Shown here one piece after another: positions 1 through 8,654 of a stretch of DNA of 64,000 bases; within the stretch, counting starts at the first letter, position 1; every line of letters starts with the position of its first letter. A program made the position numbers and the translations under genes. The notes under the pieces are model-generated. The model had not been told where the DNA came from. It made no database searches and worked only from the letters and a program-made list of their open reading frames with translations. The DNA is from Edaphobacter sp. (GTDB lineage: Bacteria; Acidobacteriota; Terriglobia; Terriglobales; Acidobacteriaceae). The stretch is taken from NCBI GenBank assembly GCA_025462645.1, contig JAOAPB010000028.1, positions 1 through 64,000 of the forward strand. Direction: 5' to 3'.

Positions 1-173
1 TTTCGGACCAGCCCAGCCAAACCCTCACGCTTGTAACCCGCCACCCAGCGCTGCAGCGTTCGGAACGAAACGTCTGAGCCCTTCGACACGGATCGTAGCT
101 CCCGGCCGTTTTGCAAGTGAGGCTCAAGTAGCTTGTATCGCTCCAGGGCGAGCTTGCGTTCCACATCGGACAT
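1..173 (-). pseudogene. Mu/TniA-type transposase, N-terminal part running off the window
   Basis: Reading leftward from an ATG at 173, 57 codons stay open to the window edge. The translation starts MSDVERKLALERYKLLEPHL and continues into a helix-turn-helix in which TLQRWVAGYKREGLAGLVRK-like residues stand out. This is the typical N-terminal HTH of Mu-transposase-C-terminal-domain proteins (TniA/TnsB/MuA type), which bind transposon ends and carry an rve-type DDE core further on. The catalytic domain lies outside the window, so it cannot be told whether the gene is intact. Only about 25 bp separate its start from a 5'-truncated yhcG-like gene on the other strand, so no recognisable transposon end is present beside it. 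The family call is from recognition of the HTH sequence, not from a search. Confidence 0.6.
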
Positions 174-198
174 GTCTGCCAGCGCTTGCACGCCCATA

Positions 199-1125
199 GG
201 GGCGACGATCAGCCGCAAGATCGAAGCTGCGGAATGGGGCGACGGAGTGGTTGACCGGCTTGCTCAGTTCATTGGACGAACGGAGCCTGGTCTACGGGGC
301 GTCACCCGCCGCAACTTGTTTAGAATGAGGCAGTTTTATGAAGCCTATCGAGAAGAACCAATTGTGTCGCCACTGGTGGCACAATTGCCCTGGTCTCATC
401 ACCTCATTATCCTGGGGCAGAGCAAACGTCCCGAAGAACGCGAATTCTATGTACGGCTCGCCATCCGTGAGAGGTGGAGTAAGAGGGAACTAGAGCGCCA
501 GTTCAAAACCGCCCTCTTCGAACGTGCAGTGCTCAGTCCTCCAAAGGTGTCGCCACTGGTGACACAAACGTATCCCGATGCTCTGAGCGTCTTTCGGGAC
601 GCTTATAACGTGGAATTTCTAGGTCTGCCTTCGGTCCATGCAGAAGCCGACCTACACCGTGGTTTGCTGGACAAGCTTAAGGACTTTTTGATTGAGCTAG
701 GCCGTGACTTCTGCTTTGTCGGCTCCGAATATCCTTTGCAGGTCGGTGACCGGGATTTTGCTCTGGACCTACTTTTCTTCCATCGAGGCCTCAACGCACT
801 CGTTGCTATCGAATTAAAGGTGGGTCGGTTTGAGCCGGAGTATCTGGGCAAACTAAACTTCTATCTCGAAGCACTCGACCGAGATGTTCGTAAAGCTCAC
901 GAGCAGCCAGCCATCGGCGTGCTGCTTTGCGCGAGCAAGAATGATGAAGTCGTGGAGTTCGCGCTCAGTCGCAGCTTATCCCCCGCCCTCATCGCCGAGT
1001 ACCAGACGCAATTGCCCGACAAGAAGCTGCTGCAAATCAAGCTCCACGAGTTTTACCTACAGAACGCACCGGACGAGCCTGGGCTCGAGGCGGAACAAGA
1101 ACCCCCCGATCCAGATTCTAAATAA
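199..1125 (+). pseudogene. YhcG/DUF1016-family PD-(D/E)XK nuclease-like protein, 5'-truncated
   Basis: The frame encodes the family signature GDGVVDRLAQFIGRTEPGL, the TRRNLFRMRQFYEAYR helix, then the C-terminal nuclease-like domain with FALDLLFFHRGLNALVAIELK, which carries the D...ExK active-site pattern of the DUF1016 (YhcG) fold. Family members begin 30-40 residues earlier with a segment ending in a YW(E/D)xG motif. Here that part is missing: homology starts at about 199 and the frame upstream runs antisense into the transposase fragment. I therefore read it as a gene that lost its 5' end at a transposition or deletion junction. The rest of the domain is uninterrupted to the stop at 1125. 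Members are often found near restriction and mobile loci; their biochemical role is not settled. Confidence 0.7.
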
Positions 1126-1190
1126 ACGTCTGGCTCACAATTGCCCTAATAAAGATGAAGTTGGCCTGACGCGACCAACGTTCATGGGAA

Positions 1191-1228
1191 GCCTTGCGGA
1201 GCAAGGCCCGCTTTGTCGTATGCTCTTC
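1191..1228. other. two small hairpins between convergent genes
   Basis: A perfect 7-bp stem (GCCTTGC, loop GGA, GCAAGGC) at 1191-1207 is followed closely by a 5-bp stem (GCTCT, TCC, AGAGC). They lie in the short spacer between the yhcG fragment and the convergent esterase gene. No T-tract follows, so terminator function is only a guess. Confidence 0.3.
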
Positions 1229-1242
1229 CAGAGCACCTACTC

Positions 1243-2241
1243 CTAAATCATCCCGATCGTTCCCAGCCACGTCTCCACCAACTGAGGCCACGCCGTCACC
1301 GGAAACTTCGTGCGGCGCAGCCCGAACGCATGCCCGCCTTGCGCATACAAATGCATCTCCACGGGAACGCCAGCCTTCTTCAGCGCAATGTAGTAAGCCA
1401 GTGAGTCGTTCACGTTGTCCACGTGGTCATCCTCGTTCTGCAACAAGAACGTAGGCGGCGTCTGGCTGGTCACTGGAATTTCGGGATTCAACGCAAGATT
1501 TTTATCGGCGGTCGCCGGATGAGGAACCACGAACTTTTTGGTGCCTTGCTTAGCATCCCATTCCGCCGCGGCAAGCGACAGATGGCCTGGATAGATAGGC
1601 ACTGCAAAGTCCGGCCGGCAGCTTTCTTTGTCGGCGGCATCGACAGCCGGGTATAAACGCTTCGCGTAGTGCGTGCTGATCGCAGCCGACAGATGCCCAC
1701 CCGCCGAAAACCCGAGCACGCCAATCTTGTGAGGATCGATGTGCCACTCCGCCGCATGAAACCGCACTAGCCCCATTGCCCTCTGCGCATCGTCCAATGC
1801 CATCAGTGATTCCGGATATGGTCCCGATTTCGGATACGGCCCCACATCCGTCACGCGGTACTTCAACAGTACACACGTGATCCCTTTCGGCGTCAGCCAG
1901 TCACAGACTTCCGTGCCTTCAAGGTCGATGGCTAGAGTCTGATAGCCTCCGCCAGGGAAGACGACGACAGCGACACCCGTATTCTTTCCCTTCGGCGAAT
2001 AGACCGTGATCGTGGGCTTCGTCACGTTGCTCACCCCAATCACCTGCCGGCCGGCAACCAAGAACGTATTGCCCGACGGCTCGAGAATCTCCGGCCCCCT
2101 GACCGGCTGCGAATCAGGGGCCGCCCCGGGCCATATGGGTAACTGTGTATGTCCCGGCGATGGCTGCCACACAGGCTTCTGCGCGCTCAGACTGCCAAAC
2201 GCGGACATCACACAAAGAGCTAAGAGCAAAGGCTTCATCAT
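1243..2241 (-). CDS. secreted alpha/beta-hydrolase, acetylxylan-esterase-like
   Basis: A 332-residue protein with an N-terminal signal peptide (hydrophobic to about residue 20, SLSAQ cleavage region). It has an alpha/beta-hydrolase fold of the BD-FAE/dienelactone-hydrolase type. An oxyanion-hole stretch FPGGGYQ lies near residue 95-101 and the nucleophile elbow GFSAGG places Ser at about 179. An acidic residue in NEDDH (about 271) and His in GGHAFG (about 304) complete the triad. Such enzymes in Acidobacteria and Bacteroidota deacetylate xylan or hydrolyse related esters in the periplasm; the exact substrate cannot be told. It is monocistronic, convergent with the yhcG fragment. The start ATGATG at 2241 gives the full signal peptide. 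Confidence 0.85.
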   Translation of the reverse strand: MMKPLLLALCVMSAFGSLSAQKPVWQPSPGHTQLPIWPGAAPDSQPVRGPEILEPSGNTFLVAGRQVIGVSNVTKPTITVYSPKGKNTGVAVVVFPGGGYQTLAIDLEGTEVCDWLTPKGITCVLLKYRVTDVGPYPKSGPYPESLMALDDAQRAMGLVRFHAAEWHIDPHKIGVLGFSAGGHLSAAISTHYAKRLYPAVDAADKESCRPDFAVPIYPGHLSLAAAEWDAKQGTKKFVVPHPATADKNLALNPEIPVTSQTPPTFLLQNEDDHVDNVNDSLAYYIALKKAGVPVEMHLYAQGGHAFGLRRTKFPVTAWPQLVETWLGTIGMI

Positions 2242-2604
2242 TAGTCCTCATGAGCATCTTCATCTGCCACGCCAAGCATTTTGCCGTCCTTGAGCCGTGG
2301 TAGGACCGAAATACTCGATCTTCGATTCTGGTGAATGACTCACGGGCTGTGATTTCACCAACCACCGGGAAGCCATTTAAGGTAGGTCTGATCTCAAATT
2401 GAGGACAGGGCAGTTCACTCAGCGAATTCGCCTGTCTGAGCGTTCCTCAGAGTTCCGGGTGGATGGTCGGCAAACCGCACCTTACGCTTGGGGAGGGATT
2501 CCCGTGATCCGCCAGGGACCATGTGACGGACCCGAGAAACCTTGTCACAAGCCGACTTCTGAGGACTGGTCCGGCTCACTTTCGAATAGCCGGGCGCATC
2601 GCGC
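2242..2604. other. gene-free stretch containing one arm of an inverted repeat
   Basis: No supported gene is seen in these 363 bases. The upstream region of the esterase occupies the left end. Bases 2449-2485 form one arm of an imperfect inverted repeat whose partner is at 3235-3271 (listed separately). Confidence 0.4.
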
Positions 2605-3271
2605 TCAGTTGAGTTCCTGGGCGAGGCCGATGAGAAGCCCTTCAGGCCCGCGGATGTAGCAGAGCCGATACGAATCCTGATACTGGACTACTTCGCCTAC
2701 GAGCTGGGCGCCGCGCTTGCGAAGCCGGTCAAGCGTCTCGTCGATGTTGTCAACCGCGAACATGACGCGGAGGTAGCCTAGAGCGTTCACCGGGGCGTTG
2801 CGGTGATCCGCGACGACAGACGGCGTGAGGAAACGGGAGAGCTCGAGACGGCTGTGGCCGTCCGGTGTGCGCATCATGGCAATCTCGACGCGCTGATCGG
2901 CAAGTCCGGTGACACGTCCTGCCCATTCTCCGTCGATCGTGGCCCGCCCTTCGAGGTGAAGGCCGAGCTCTTGAAAGAAATCAATCGTCAATTCGAGGTC
3001 ATCGACGACGATTCCTATGTTATCCAGCCGTTTGAGCGCCATGCGTCAAATCTACAGGATGTCGCCTAGATGCAACAATGGACGCTCTGCAATCAGGGCG
3101 GATCACGGGCAATCCGGAAGTGGTCGCAGGATCAGTATCGGGAAACGCCGCAGGATCCACGAATATTTGAGTTTCCGAGCGGCGGTCAAGACAGACCGCG
3201 GGCACGGCTGCAGCAGCCCACACTGACGAGAGTAAGGTTCGGATTGCCCGTCATCCGTCCGGAACTCCGGA
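2449..3271. repeat. imperfect 37-bp inverted repeat pair enclosing the VOC gene
   Basis: Bases 2449-2485 (starting AGAGTTCCGGGTGGATGG) match the reverse complement of 3235-3271 (starting GGAGTTCCGGACGGATGA) at 29 of 37 positions, including the shared ends AGTTCCGG and ACCTTAC. The arms face each other across an 820-bp unit that contains only the glyoxalase-like gene. This could be the remains of a transposable unit or two copies of a dispersed repeat; no transposase is present in between. Confidence 0.5.
2605..3042 (-). CDS. VOC-family (glyoxalase/bleomycin-resistance-like) protein
   Basis: A 145-residue cytoplasmic protein with the two-module beta-alpha-beta-beta-beta fold of the vicinal oxygen chelate superfamily. 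The first module begins LDNIGIVVDDLELTIDFFQE, the second RVMFAVDNIDETLDRLRKRG, ending in the usual GPEGLLIGLAQEL strand. Members include glyoxalases, extradiol dioxygenases and drug-binding proteins; the exact substrate is not predictable. A metal-site glutamate is visible in the late GPEG motif. The gene is alone on its strand and sits between the two arms of an imperfect inverted repeat. Confidence 0.8.
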   Translation of the reverse strand: MALKRLDNIGIVVDDLELTIDFFQELGLHLEGRATIDGEWAGRVTGLADQRVEIAMMRTPDGHSRLELSRFLTPSVVADHRNAPVNALGYLRVMFAVDNIDETLDRLRKRGAQLVGEVVQYQDSYRLCYIRGPEGLLIGLAQELN

Positions 3272-3318
3272 ATTCGCCATAAAATTCTCGAAGAGTGCAT
3301 TGGCGATGATGCGCTTAT

Positions 3319-4872
3319 TCAGCCGCCGGCCGAAATTCCATCACTGATGATCTTGGCCTTTTCATGCAATTGCGCCGTCGTCTTAATGTCGGCTAAGTGC
3401 TCCTTGAATAGCGCTCGCAATTTGGCATCCGGGAAGTTACTCTTTTTGGCCATGTTTGCGAGCGCCCGCGCCATGATACTTACGGGTAGTTCGTGTACCG
3501 CCTCGTCAGCCTCCGCAATTGTTCCAGGGCTGCAGTGTTTCGCTTGTGGCAATTCGACTGGCGGCCTCGGTGTCGTCCGTGTGACAACGTTCTCGAACGT
3601 ACGGGCATTCGCCGTGCGCGAACCCAACTGCCATTTTTGTGGATCGATTTTAAAGTGCGTGAGGATGGTGGCGATGATCGACGTGTGATCGAAAGGTACG
3701 GCAGTATCAGATCGAATAACCGTCCCCGCCTCAATCAACGGTGAGATGAGGAGCAGAGGCACGCGAACGCCCAGCCGGGTAAAGTCGAATGGTACAACGT
3801 AGTGGGTCGGTGGGGCTGTGCCATCCGCCTGGTCCGCCCAAGGCGCCTTGACGCCCGTCGGAGGCTCGACATGATCGTAGGTTCCACCATGTTCGTCGAA
3901 GGTGATGATCAACAGGGTATTCGCCCAGTACGGTGACGCTTGCAACTTGGTAACCAGGGTATAAAGAAAAGCCTCCCCGCAGGCCAGGTTCCCAGGTGGA
4001 TGATAGTCGTTTCCATTCTGATAGGTCGTTCCTCCGTAGTCGAGATTCCAGCAGGGCTCGATGTAACTGAAGCTCGGTAGCTGAGTATTCGGCACACCGT
4101 TCAGAATCCTGTAGAAGTCATCTATTTTGCGGAAGAACTTATCGTCGTACTTTTGTAAACTATCGAGCATTAGCTGCGTAAAACACTGGCTGCCGGCAGG
4201 CTCGATAGGAATATTCGGGCCCGGCCAGGTTTGATGGTAGAAGATCGACCAGTCTGTCGTGAGTTTTAAACCCGACTCCCACAGTACATCCCATAGACTG
4301 CGACGCGAGAATGGATAAGGCGGGATGCCGAGCGAGTAATAGACTGCCGTATCGACCATCGCGGTGTCTTCTTGCCTGTCGTACGTTCCAATGGAATTTC
4401 CGGTCAGCGAAAAGGCTCTGTTGGCATCGGTGTTGGATGGCACGGAACAGAAGTAAGCATCGGAGATAGCGAACTCCCTTGCCAGCGTGTTAATAACTGG
4501 CAACGACTCCGGCGTAAAGGCCTGCAAGATACAGTTCGGCTTTTTGCTCGCCGTCGTCTGGTAGTCACTCAGGAACCCGGCCATGCCGTCTGCAATCTGT
4601 TCCTGGACATGCTGATAGGCCTCGTTTGGATCGATGTCGGGAATATGTTGACCCTCAGCAGGATTGATCTTCGACACGTAGACCTTCGTGCCCTGGCTGT
4701 TCTTATTCCAGTACTTATCGGGTTTCAAGCCGTTATAGGGAATAGCGGGAGTGGTGTTCGGAATAAAATTGAGGTGCTGTGGTGGCTCGGAGGCGTCATA
4801 CAACCAGCCCAAAACATTATCGAGAGACCGGTTCTCTAGCATTAGATACACAATGTGTTTAATGTCGGCCAC
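3319..4872 (-). CDS. phosphoesterase-family protein (phospholipase C / AcpA type)
   Basis: The protein (about 517 residues from the chosen start) opens with IKHIVYLMLENRSLDNVLGW, the ENRSFD-type metal-binding signature of the phosphoesterase family that includes bacterial phospholipase C and Francisella AcpA. Later hallmarks are the NTDANRAFSLTGNSIGTYD segment, LLIITFDEHGGTYDHVEPP with the metal-ligand D-E-H-G-G core, and PFDHTSIIATI. These enzymes cleave phosphate esters of phospholipids or small molecules. A GTG start at 4872 is preferred because GAGAGGGAG lies 5-7 bases upstream and the conserved domain begins at residue 2; the longer ATG frame to 4920 adds unconserved residues. No signal peptide or Tat motif is visible, which is unusual for this family. 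It lies 180 bp downstream of a co-oriented lectin-like gene. Confidence 0.85.
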   Translation of the reverse strand: MADIKHIVYLMLENRSLDNVLGWLYDASEPPQHLNFIPNTTPAIPYNGLKPDKYWNKNSQGTKVYVSKINPAEGQHIPDIDPNEAYQHVQEQIADGMAGFLSDYQTTASKKPNCILQAFTPESLPVINTLAREFAISDAYFCSVPSNTDANRAFSLTGNSIGTYDRQEDTAMVDTAVYYSLGIPPYPFSRRSLWDVLWESGLKLTTDWSIFYHQTWPGPNIPIEPAGSQCFTQLMLDSLQKYDDKFFRKIDDFYRILNGVPNTQLPSFSYIEPCWNLDYGGTTYQNGNDYHPPGNLACGEAFLYTLVTKLQASPYWANTLLIITFDEHGGTYDHVEPPTGVKAPWADQADGTAPPTHYVVPFDFTRLGVRVPLLLISPLIEAGTVIRSDTAVPFDHTSIIATILTHFKIDPQKWQLGSRTANARTFENVVTRTTPRPPVELPQAKHCSPGTIAEADEAVHELPVSIMARALANMAKKSNFPDAKLRALFKEHLADIKTTAQLHEKAKIISDGISAGG

Positions 4873-5052
4873 ATGGATCTCCCTCTCCGCATGTTGTTGT
4901 TGCTCGCAGAGCCTTCCCATGGAAAATTACTGCCAGTCCTTGTTTCGCGTGCAATGTCACTGTCTATGTCCTTCCGGGCAAGGCATGCAAACGAGGCGGA
5001 CTACTTCACGGAAGGGATCAGCCCGCCATTTGCGCGTCGTGGACTTTTTCCA

Positions 5053-5508
5053 CTACGGTGCATTTACAGGTAATACCATGCACTTTGTATAGCCCACAGC
5101 ATTTTCAGACTGGTTATAGAGCCAGGTATTAGCCCCGTCCGAGTAAAAAGACATGACCCCGCCATGAAGATGCAGGACGCCTTCCTCGATCCAGGTCTGG
5201 TATTCGTTCGTTATATTTTGCCAACTTCCCACATAGTATGGGGTAGCGCCTTGATAGGACAGCCAACCGTTTGCCGTAGTGATGAACTTCCTACCTTGAC
5301 TATCTTTCGCGGCAGTAAACGATGCCGCCTGGCCGGGGTCTGAAGTCAGAAAACACCACCCTTTGCCGTTGAGGCCCACATAGGCATTGCCAGGTCCGGT
5401 TCCGAAGTAGGAAGCGTTCGTGACCTGAATCTGAAAGCTAGGTGTACTGACACTGTTAGGCTCGGGGCCTACGAAGTTACCCTGTGGTCCTGATTGTTCG
5501 TTCGACAT
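5053..5508 (-). CDS. hypothetical protein, lectin-like repeat character
   Basis: A 151-residue protein rich in Gly, Asn, Tyr and Trp with no signal peptide. It has short repeated units of the type NGKGWCFL, ANGWLSYQG, GGVMSFYSDG and ANTWLYNQ, reminiscent of beta-trefoil or tectonin-like sugar/lipid-binding proteins. I do not recognise a named family. The start has a purine-rich GAGAGAAAA stretch before the ATG. It is co-oriented with, and immediately upstream of, the phosphoesterase gene, so the two are probably co-transcribed. A binding partner or accessory protein role for the enzyme is only inferred from position. Confidence 0.6.
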   Translation of the reverse strand: MSNEQSGPQGNFVGPEPNSVSTPSFQIQVTNASYFGTGPGNAYVGLNGKGWCFLTSDPGQAASFTAAKDSQGRKFITTANGWLSYQGATPYYVGSWQNITNEYQTWIEEGVLHLHGGVMSFYSDGANTWLYNQSENAVGYTKCMVLPVNAP

Positions 5509-5909
5509 TTTTTTCTCTCATATTCGTTTAGAGGATAGGAAATTCAACTGGAGCCGGGCTGGGCCTAACTACACTCACAATCGATCATCTCGTTGGCACG
5601 TTTGTGAAAATCAACGCGCATCCCAAGATGCTAAGCAAGTTCGTTATTGAGAAAAAATGGAATCGACGACGCAGAGATACAGTAAGGCTAGGCACTGTGG
5701 GGCTCTGTTAGACATAGACCGATTGGAAGAAGTCGTTGCAATCAGAAACGTGCCGAGTCTACGTCGAAGAAAGTTAGAAAGGCAAGAACTTAATCGTACT
5801 TTTTGTGGTTGTAGAACAACGCTCCGAGCAGTACCCCTGGGCAAACTCGTCAATTGTGTCACAATAGCTGCGCTGTGACCCGGAGAACTGAGACTATTGT
5901 GAACAGGCC
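5509..5909. other. gene-free stretch with att-like repeat at its right end
   Basis: No credible gene is seen in these 401 bases. The left part should hold the promoter of the lectin-like gene. The right end carries the 13-bp sequence TATTGTGAACAGG at 5895-5907 directly next to the integrase stop codon. Confidence 0.4.
5895..5907 (+). repeat. putative attachment-type direct repeat, left copy
   Basis: TATTGTGAACAGG occurs here and again at 9415-9427 in the same orientation. The flanking bases (GAACTGAGAC before it) also resemble bases 6775-6798 inside the integrase gene. It lies 3 bp from the integrase stop codon. This arrangement fits attL/attR of a small integrated unit, but no crossover has been shown. 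Confidence 0.45.
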
Positions 5910-6881
5910 TTACCATAAATCGACGGTCTTGGGGGCGAAGAGGCAGCCGAACCGGTCGTTTACAGGTTCCTCCAGATTCTGCTTGCATCCGAGATAACGC
6001 TCGGTGGTCAGCACGGACACATGCCCAAGGAGGAACTGGATCTGCTCCAACTCCCCGCCGGTCGCGTGGCAGAGCTTAGCACAGGTTCGGCGGAGGTCAT
6101 GCGGAGCAAGATGAAGCAGTTCCACCTTGTCGGCGCACCTCCGAACCACATACCAGATGACGTTTTCGGATACTCCTTTGCCCCAAGGCGTTCCCTGCCG
6201 ACTGACTGCTCGAAAGACCCTGCCCTTGATGACGTTAGCCGCAGATGTCCAGCGATCAACAGCGGCTTTCACCCAAAAAGGTATCGGCACAGTGCGTACG
6301 TGGCCGCCTTTGCCAACCAAATCTACGATGACCCAGTGACCCTGCCTTATCTGCAAATCATCGACTTCGAGACCCGACAATTCGGCACGCCGCAATCCGC
6401 AGCCCAGAAGCACAGAGATCATCGCCAAATCACGCAAACATCGCAACCCCTCCCCATCGGCAGCTTGCAACAGGTTTCTGGCCTGATCTGCAGTCAACCA
6501 GTTACCAGCGAGCGAGCCCAACTGCTTCACACCTTTTACCCGACGAATGCCCGCCGCGAGATCCGGGCTGAGCAGGCCTGAGTCAGCAGCCTCATACGCC
6601 AGACGCCTGACTGCTGCAAGCCTCTGATTGATAGTGCCTGCCGCCAATCCGAGCGATTCCAGGTACAGGCGGAATCGCAGAACTACGATCCGATTCAGCG
6701 CAAGTCGCGGTTCCGAACAGTACCAGCTGATGAACTGCTCCATCGAAAATTTGTAGTTCCGCCGCGAACACGGCGAACTGAGGCTATTCAGGACAGCCGA
6801 TTTGGCGTGGTCCAGATCCGGGAGCCGCAAGACGATCCTGCGGCAGGGTGACTTCCGTTGTCTTTTGTTCTGTTTGCGCAT
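5910..6881 (-). CDS. tyrosine recombinase / site-specific integrase
   Basis: A 323-residue XerC/phage-type integrase. The N-terminal SAM-like core-binding domain (about residues 25-110) contains KFSMEQFISWYCSEPRLALN. The catalytic domain holds Arg164 in GLRRAEL, Lys191 in GKGGHVR, His261/Arg264 in HDLRRTC, His287 in LLGHVSV and Tyr296 in TTERYLG, so all active-site residues are present. The ATG at 6881 is chosen because GGAGG sits 8 bases upstream; the longer open frame to 7076 adds a non-conserved segment. The gene probably mobilises the unit bounded by the 13-bp repeats at 5895 and 9415. A related sequence lies inside its own coding region (codons for residues about 29-37), which may be its own recombination target. 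Confidence 0.88.
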   Translation of the reverse strand: MRKQNKRQRKSPCRRIVLRLPDLDHAKSAVLNSLSSPCSRRNYKFSMEQFISWYCSEPRLALNRIVVLRFRLYLESLGLAAGTINQRLAAVRRLAYEAADSGLLSPDLAAGIRRVKGVKQLGSLAGNWLTADQARNLLQAADGEGLRCLRDLAMISVLLGCGLRRAELSGLEVDDLQIRQGHWVIVDLVGKGGHVRTVPIPFWVKAAVDRWTSAANVIKGRVFRAVSRQGTPWGKGVSENVIWYVVRRCADKVELLHLAPHDLRRTCAKLCHATGGELEQIQFLLGHVSVLTTERYLGCKQNLEEPVNDRFGCLFAPKTVDLW

Positions 6882-7122
6882 ATAGACGGCCTCCACGCCG
6901 CTAGAAATGAACAAACTAGAACATCGTTTGCCGGAGCGTAGGCTCAAAATGTGCGTAGGCGATTTTGCGTAAACCGAGATCGGAGTTTCGACAGGAATTG
7001 CGACTAACGACTCGTGCTCAATCCCATTAGCGAAGAATTCGGCCACACGTGCGGGGCAAATCAACCCCTCCGCCACGGCAACGAATCATCCGAAAGACGT
7101 GGATGGATGGCTGTTGGCCGAT

Positions 7123-8043
7123 TCAGGTTGCAGCCGGAGCTCTACCGAATTCTGCCGCGTTGGCTCTGAAGAAGGCTTCCAGAGTCTGCGCACGGCGTCC
7201 CGTGACGGTTCGAATTGTATCGGTAACGCTGCGAGCCTCTTCATCGTTGCGGCTTTCCGTTGATCGAAAGTATCGCCAGAGATGAGAGAGATGATCGAGC
7301 GCGTGAGGATTGATGTGGCCCCTCATGGCCTCGGCCCACTGCTCATCTGTGATGTCGACATAGCGTATCGGACGCTGAAGCGTGGCGCTGAGTGTGTCGA
7401 CGATCTCCTTCACTGTGGGGGTTGCAGCGACCAGATCATATGCGCCTGCGGAAGGCGTCTCTGAATCAGCCAGCAGGGTGGCCGCCACCTGAGATACGTC
7501 CTCAGCGCCTACCAGCGAGATGGTGGCGCTCCCGTCGCCCCATGGCAGGAACACCGTGCTCTGTTCGGCGACGCTGTTTCTTACCAGCGCCCGCACGTTT
7601 TCATAGTACGGCGGCGCGTGCAGGTGAACCGCTCCCACGTCGGCCCAATCGAAGATGCGATCTGCGAGTCCATGCTGCATATTGCGAAAGCTCGGCGCCT
7701 TGCGTGCGCCCTGGAGCTGCGAGTTGTTGACGACAAGCTCGGTCTTTGCTTCGCGTGCGGCCATGGCAAAGATCGTTGTCGCTTCAAGCAAGCCATCCGA
7801 TACGGAGTAGGTGAAGTAAGCACGCTTTATGCCTCTGAGAGCGGCGCGGACGGAGTCCGGGTCCAGGAGATCGCCTTGCACAACCTCCGCACCGAGTTCG
7901 CGGAGAGCATCGGACCTTGCATCCAGCTTATGGACGAAGGCACGAACCGGAATGCCCTTTTCGAGCAGAAGGGCTGTTATGCGCCGTCCTGTGGAACCTT
8001 GTGCGCCGCCAGCCGCACCCGTGACGAGTATAGGTTCAGACAT
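7123..8043 (-). CDS. NmrA-like NAD(P)-binding reductase
   Basis: A 306-residue protein of the atypical SDR (NmrA/HSCARG, quinone-reductase-like) group. It starts [21 protein letters not shown], a Rossmann GxxGxxG-type loop, then RAFVHKLDARSDALRELGAEVVQGDLLD, the usual second strand and acidic loop. A SDR-type catalytic YxxxK is not evident, as expected for the group. Possible roles are NADP-dependent reduction of quinone-like compounds or redox sensing. The ATG at 8043 is preceded by AAGGAAAAG. The gene follows the membrane-protein gene at 8114-8638 in the same direction with a 70-bp gap and may share its promoter, which is likely under control of the divergent TetR regulator. Confidence 0.82.
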   Translation of the reverse strand: MSEPILVTGAAGGAQGSTGRRITALLLEKGIPVRAFVHKLDARSDALRELGAEVVQGDLLDPDSVRAALRGIKRAYFTYSVSDGLLEATTIFAMAAREAKTELVVNNSQLQGARKAPSFRNMQHGLADRIFDWADVGAVHLHAPPYYENVRALVRNSVAEQSTVFLPWGDGSATISLVGAEDVSQVAATLLADSETPSAGAYDLVAATPTVKEIVDTLSATLQRPIRYVDITDEQWAEAMRGHINPHALDHLSHLWRYFRSTESRNDEEARSVTDTIRTVTGRRAQTLEAFFRANAAEFGRAPAAT

Positions 8044-8113
8044 TGTTCTTTTCCTTGATGAGACGTGGTGCTGATGTCTCTTGAAAGCGGTAGTTGGTGC
8101 GGGGATATCTGAA

Positions 8114-8638
8114 TCAGGCTTTGATCGCATCCTCGACGAGGACAGGAGCTGCCTTGAGCTGCGGACGGACCAGCCAATAGAGAGCGAGGAGGTGCGTGAT
8201 CATCAGCAACGGCACATAGAGAATCGGGATCGCGTATGCGGCGCCCAACTGCCCGGCGAGAGCAGGAAGACCGAGCTGGATGGCGTGGCCGTAGTTAAGG
8301 AAGAGATCGACGACTCCGACGAGATTGAAGGCGACGACGAAGAACCAAAAGAGCGGAAGTACTCTCACCGAGAGAAGAGCCAACAGGGCCAGGACTCCGG
8401 TCGCGAAGTCGGCGTAAGCGGCGGAGGTGGCGAAGCCAGCGGGCAGGTTGGGGCCGACGACTCCCGGAAGGATGAAGACAAGCCCGAAGAAGCGGAAGCT
8501 GTGTAGCGTGGCGATGACGCGTTGCGCCTGGAATCGGCTCATCGACTTGAGTTTGGGCAACGCGTAAACAGAGAACAAAAGCAGGCACGCGACATAGCCC
8601 AGGACGAGGTGGATGGGGAAGATAATTTCTGGCGACAT
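8114..8638 (-). CDS. four- to five-helix membrane protein (DoxX-like size)
   Basis: A 174-residue integral membrane protein. Hydrophobic stretches occur at roughly residues 5-25 (FPIHLVLGYVACLLLFSVYA), 45-65, 75-105 (GVLALLALLSVRVLPLFWFF) and 135-160. It has no signal peptide and no conserved enzymatic motif that I recognise. The ATG at 8638 has a strong AGGAGGGCC ribosome-binding site. It heads a likely two-gene operon with the NmrA-like reductase and faces a TetR gene across a 120-bp intergenic region with a palindromic operator. A role in the same detoxification or redox response as the reductase is an inference from position. Confidence 0.75.
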   Translation of the reverse strand: MSPEIIFPIHLVLGYVACLLLFSVYALPKLKSMSRFQAQRVIATLHSFRFFGLVFILPGVVGPNLPAGFATSAAYADFATGVLALLALLSVRVLPLFWFFVVAFNLVGVVDLFLNYGHAIQLGLPALAGQLGAAYAIPILYVPLLMITHLLALYWLVRPQLKAAPVLVEDAIKA

Positions 8639-8654
8639 TAGGCCCTCCTGTACG

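Noticed and set aside
5644..5988. 114-codon frame downstream of the integrase gene
   Set aside because: Its SLSSPG segment only reflects the att-like DNA repeat shared with the integrase; no start site or domain.
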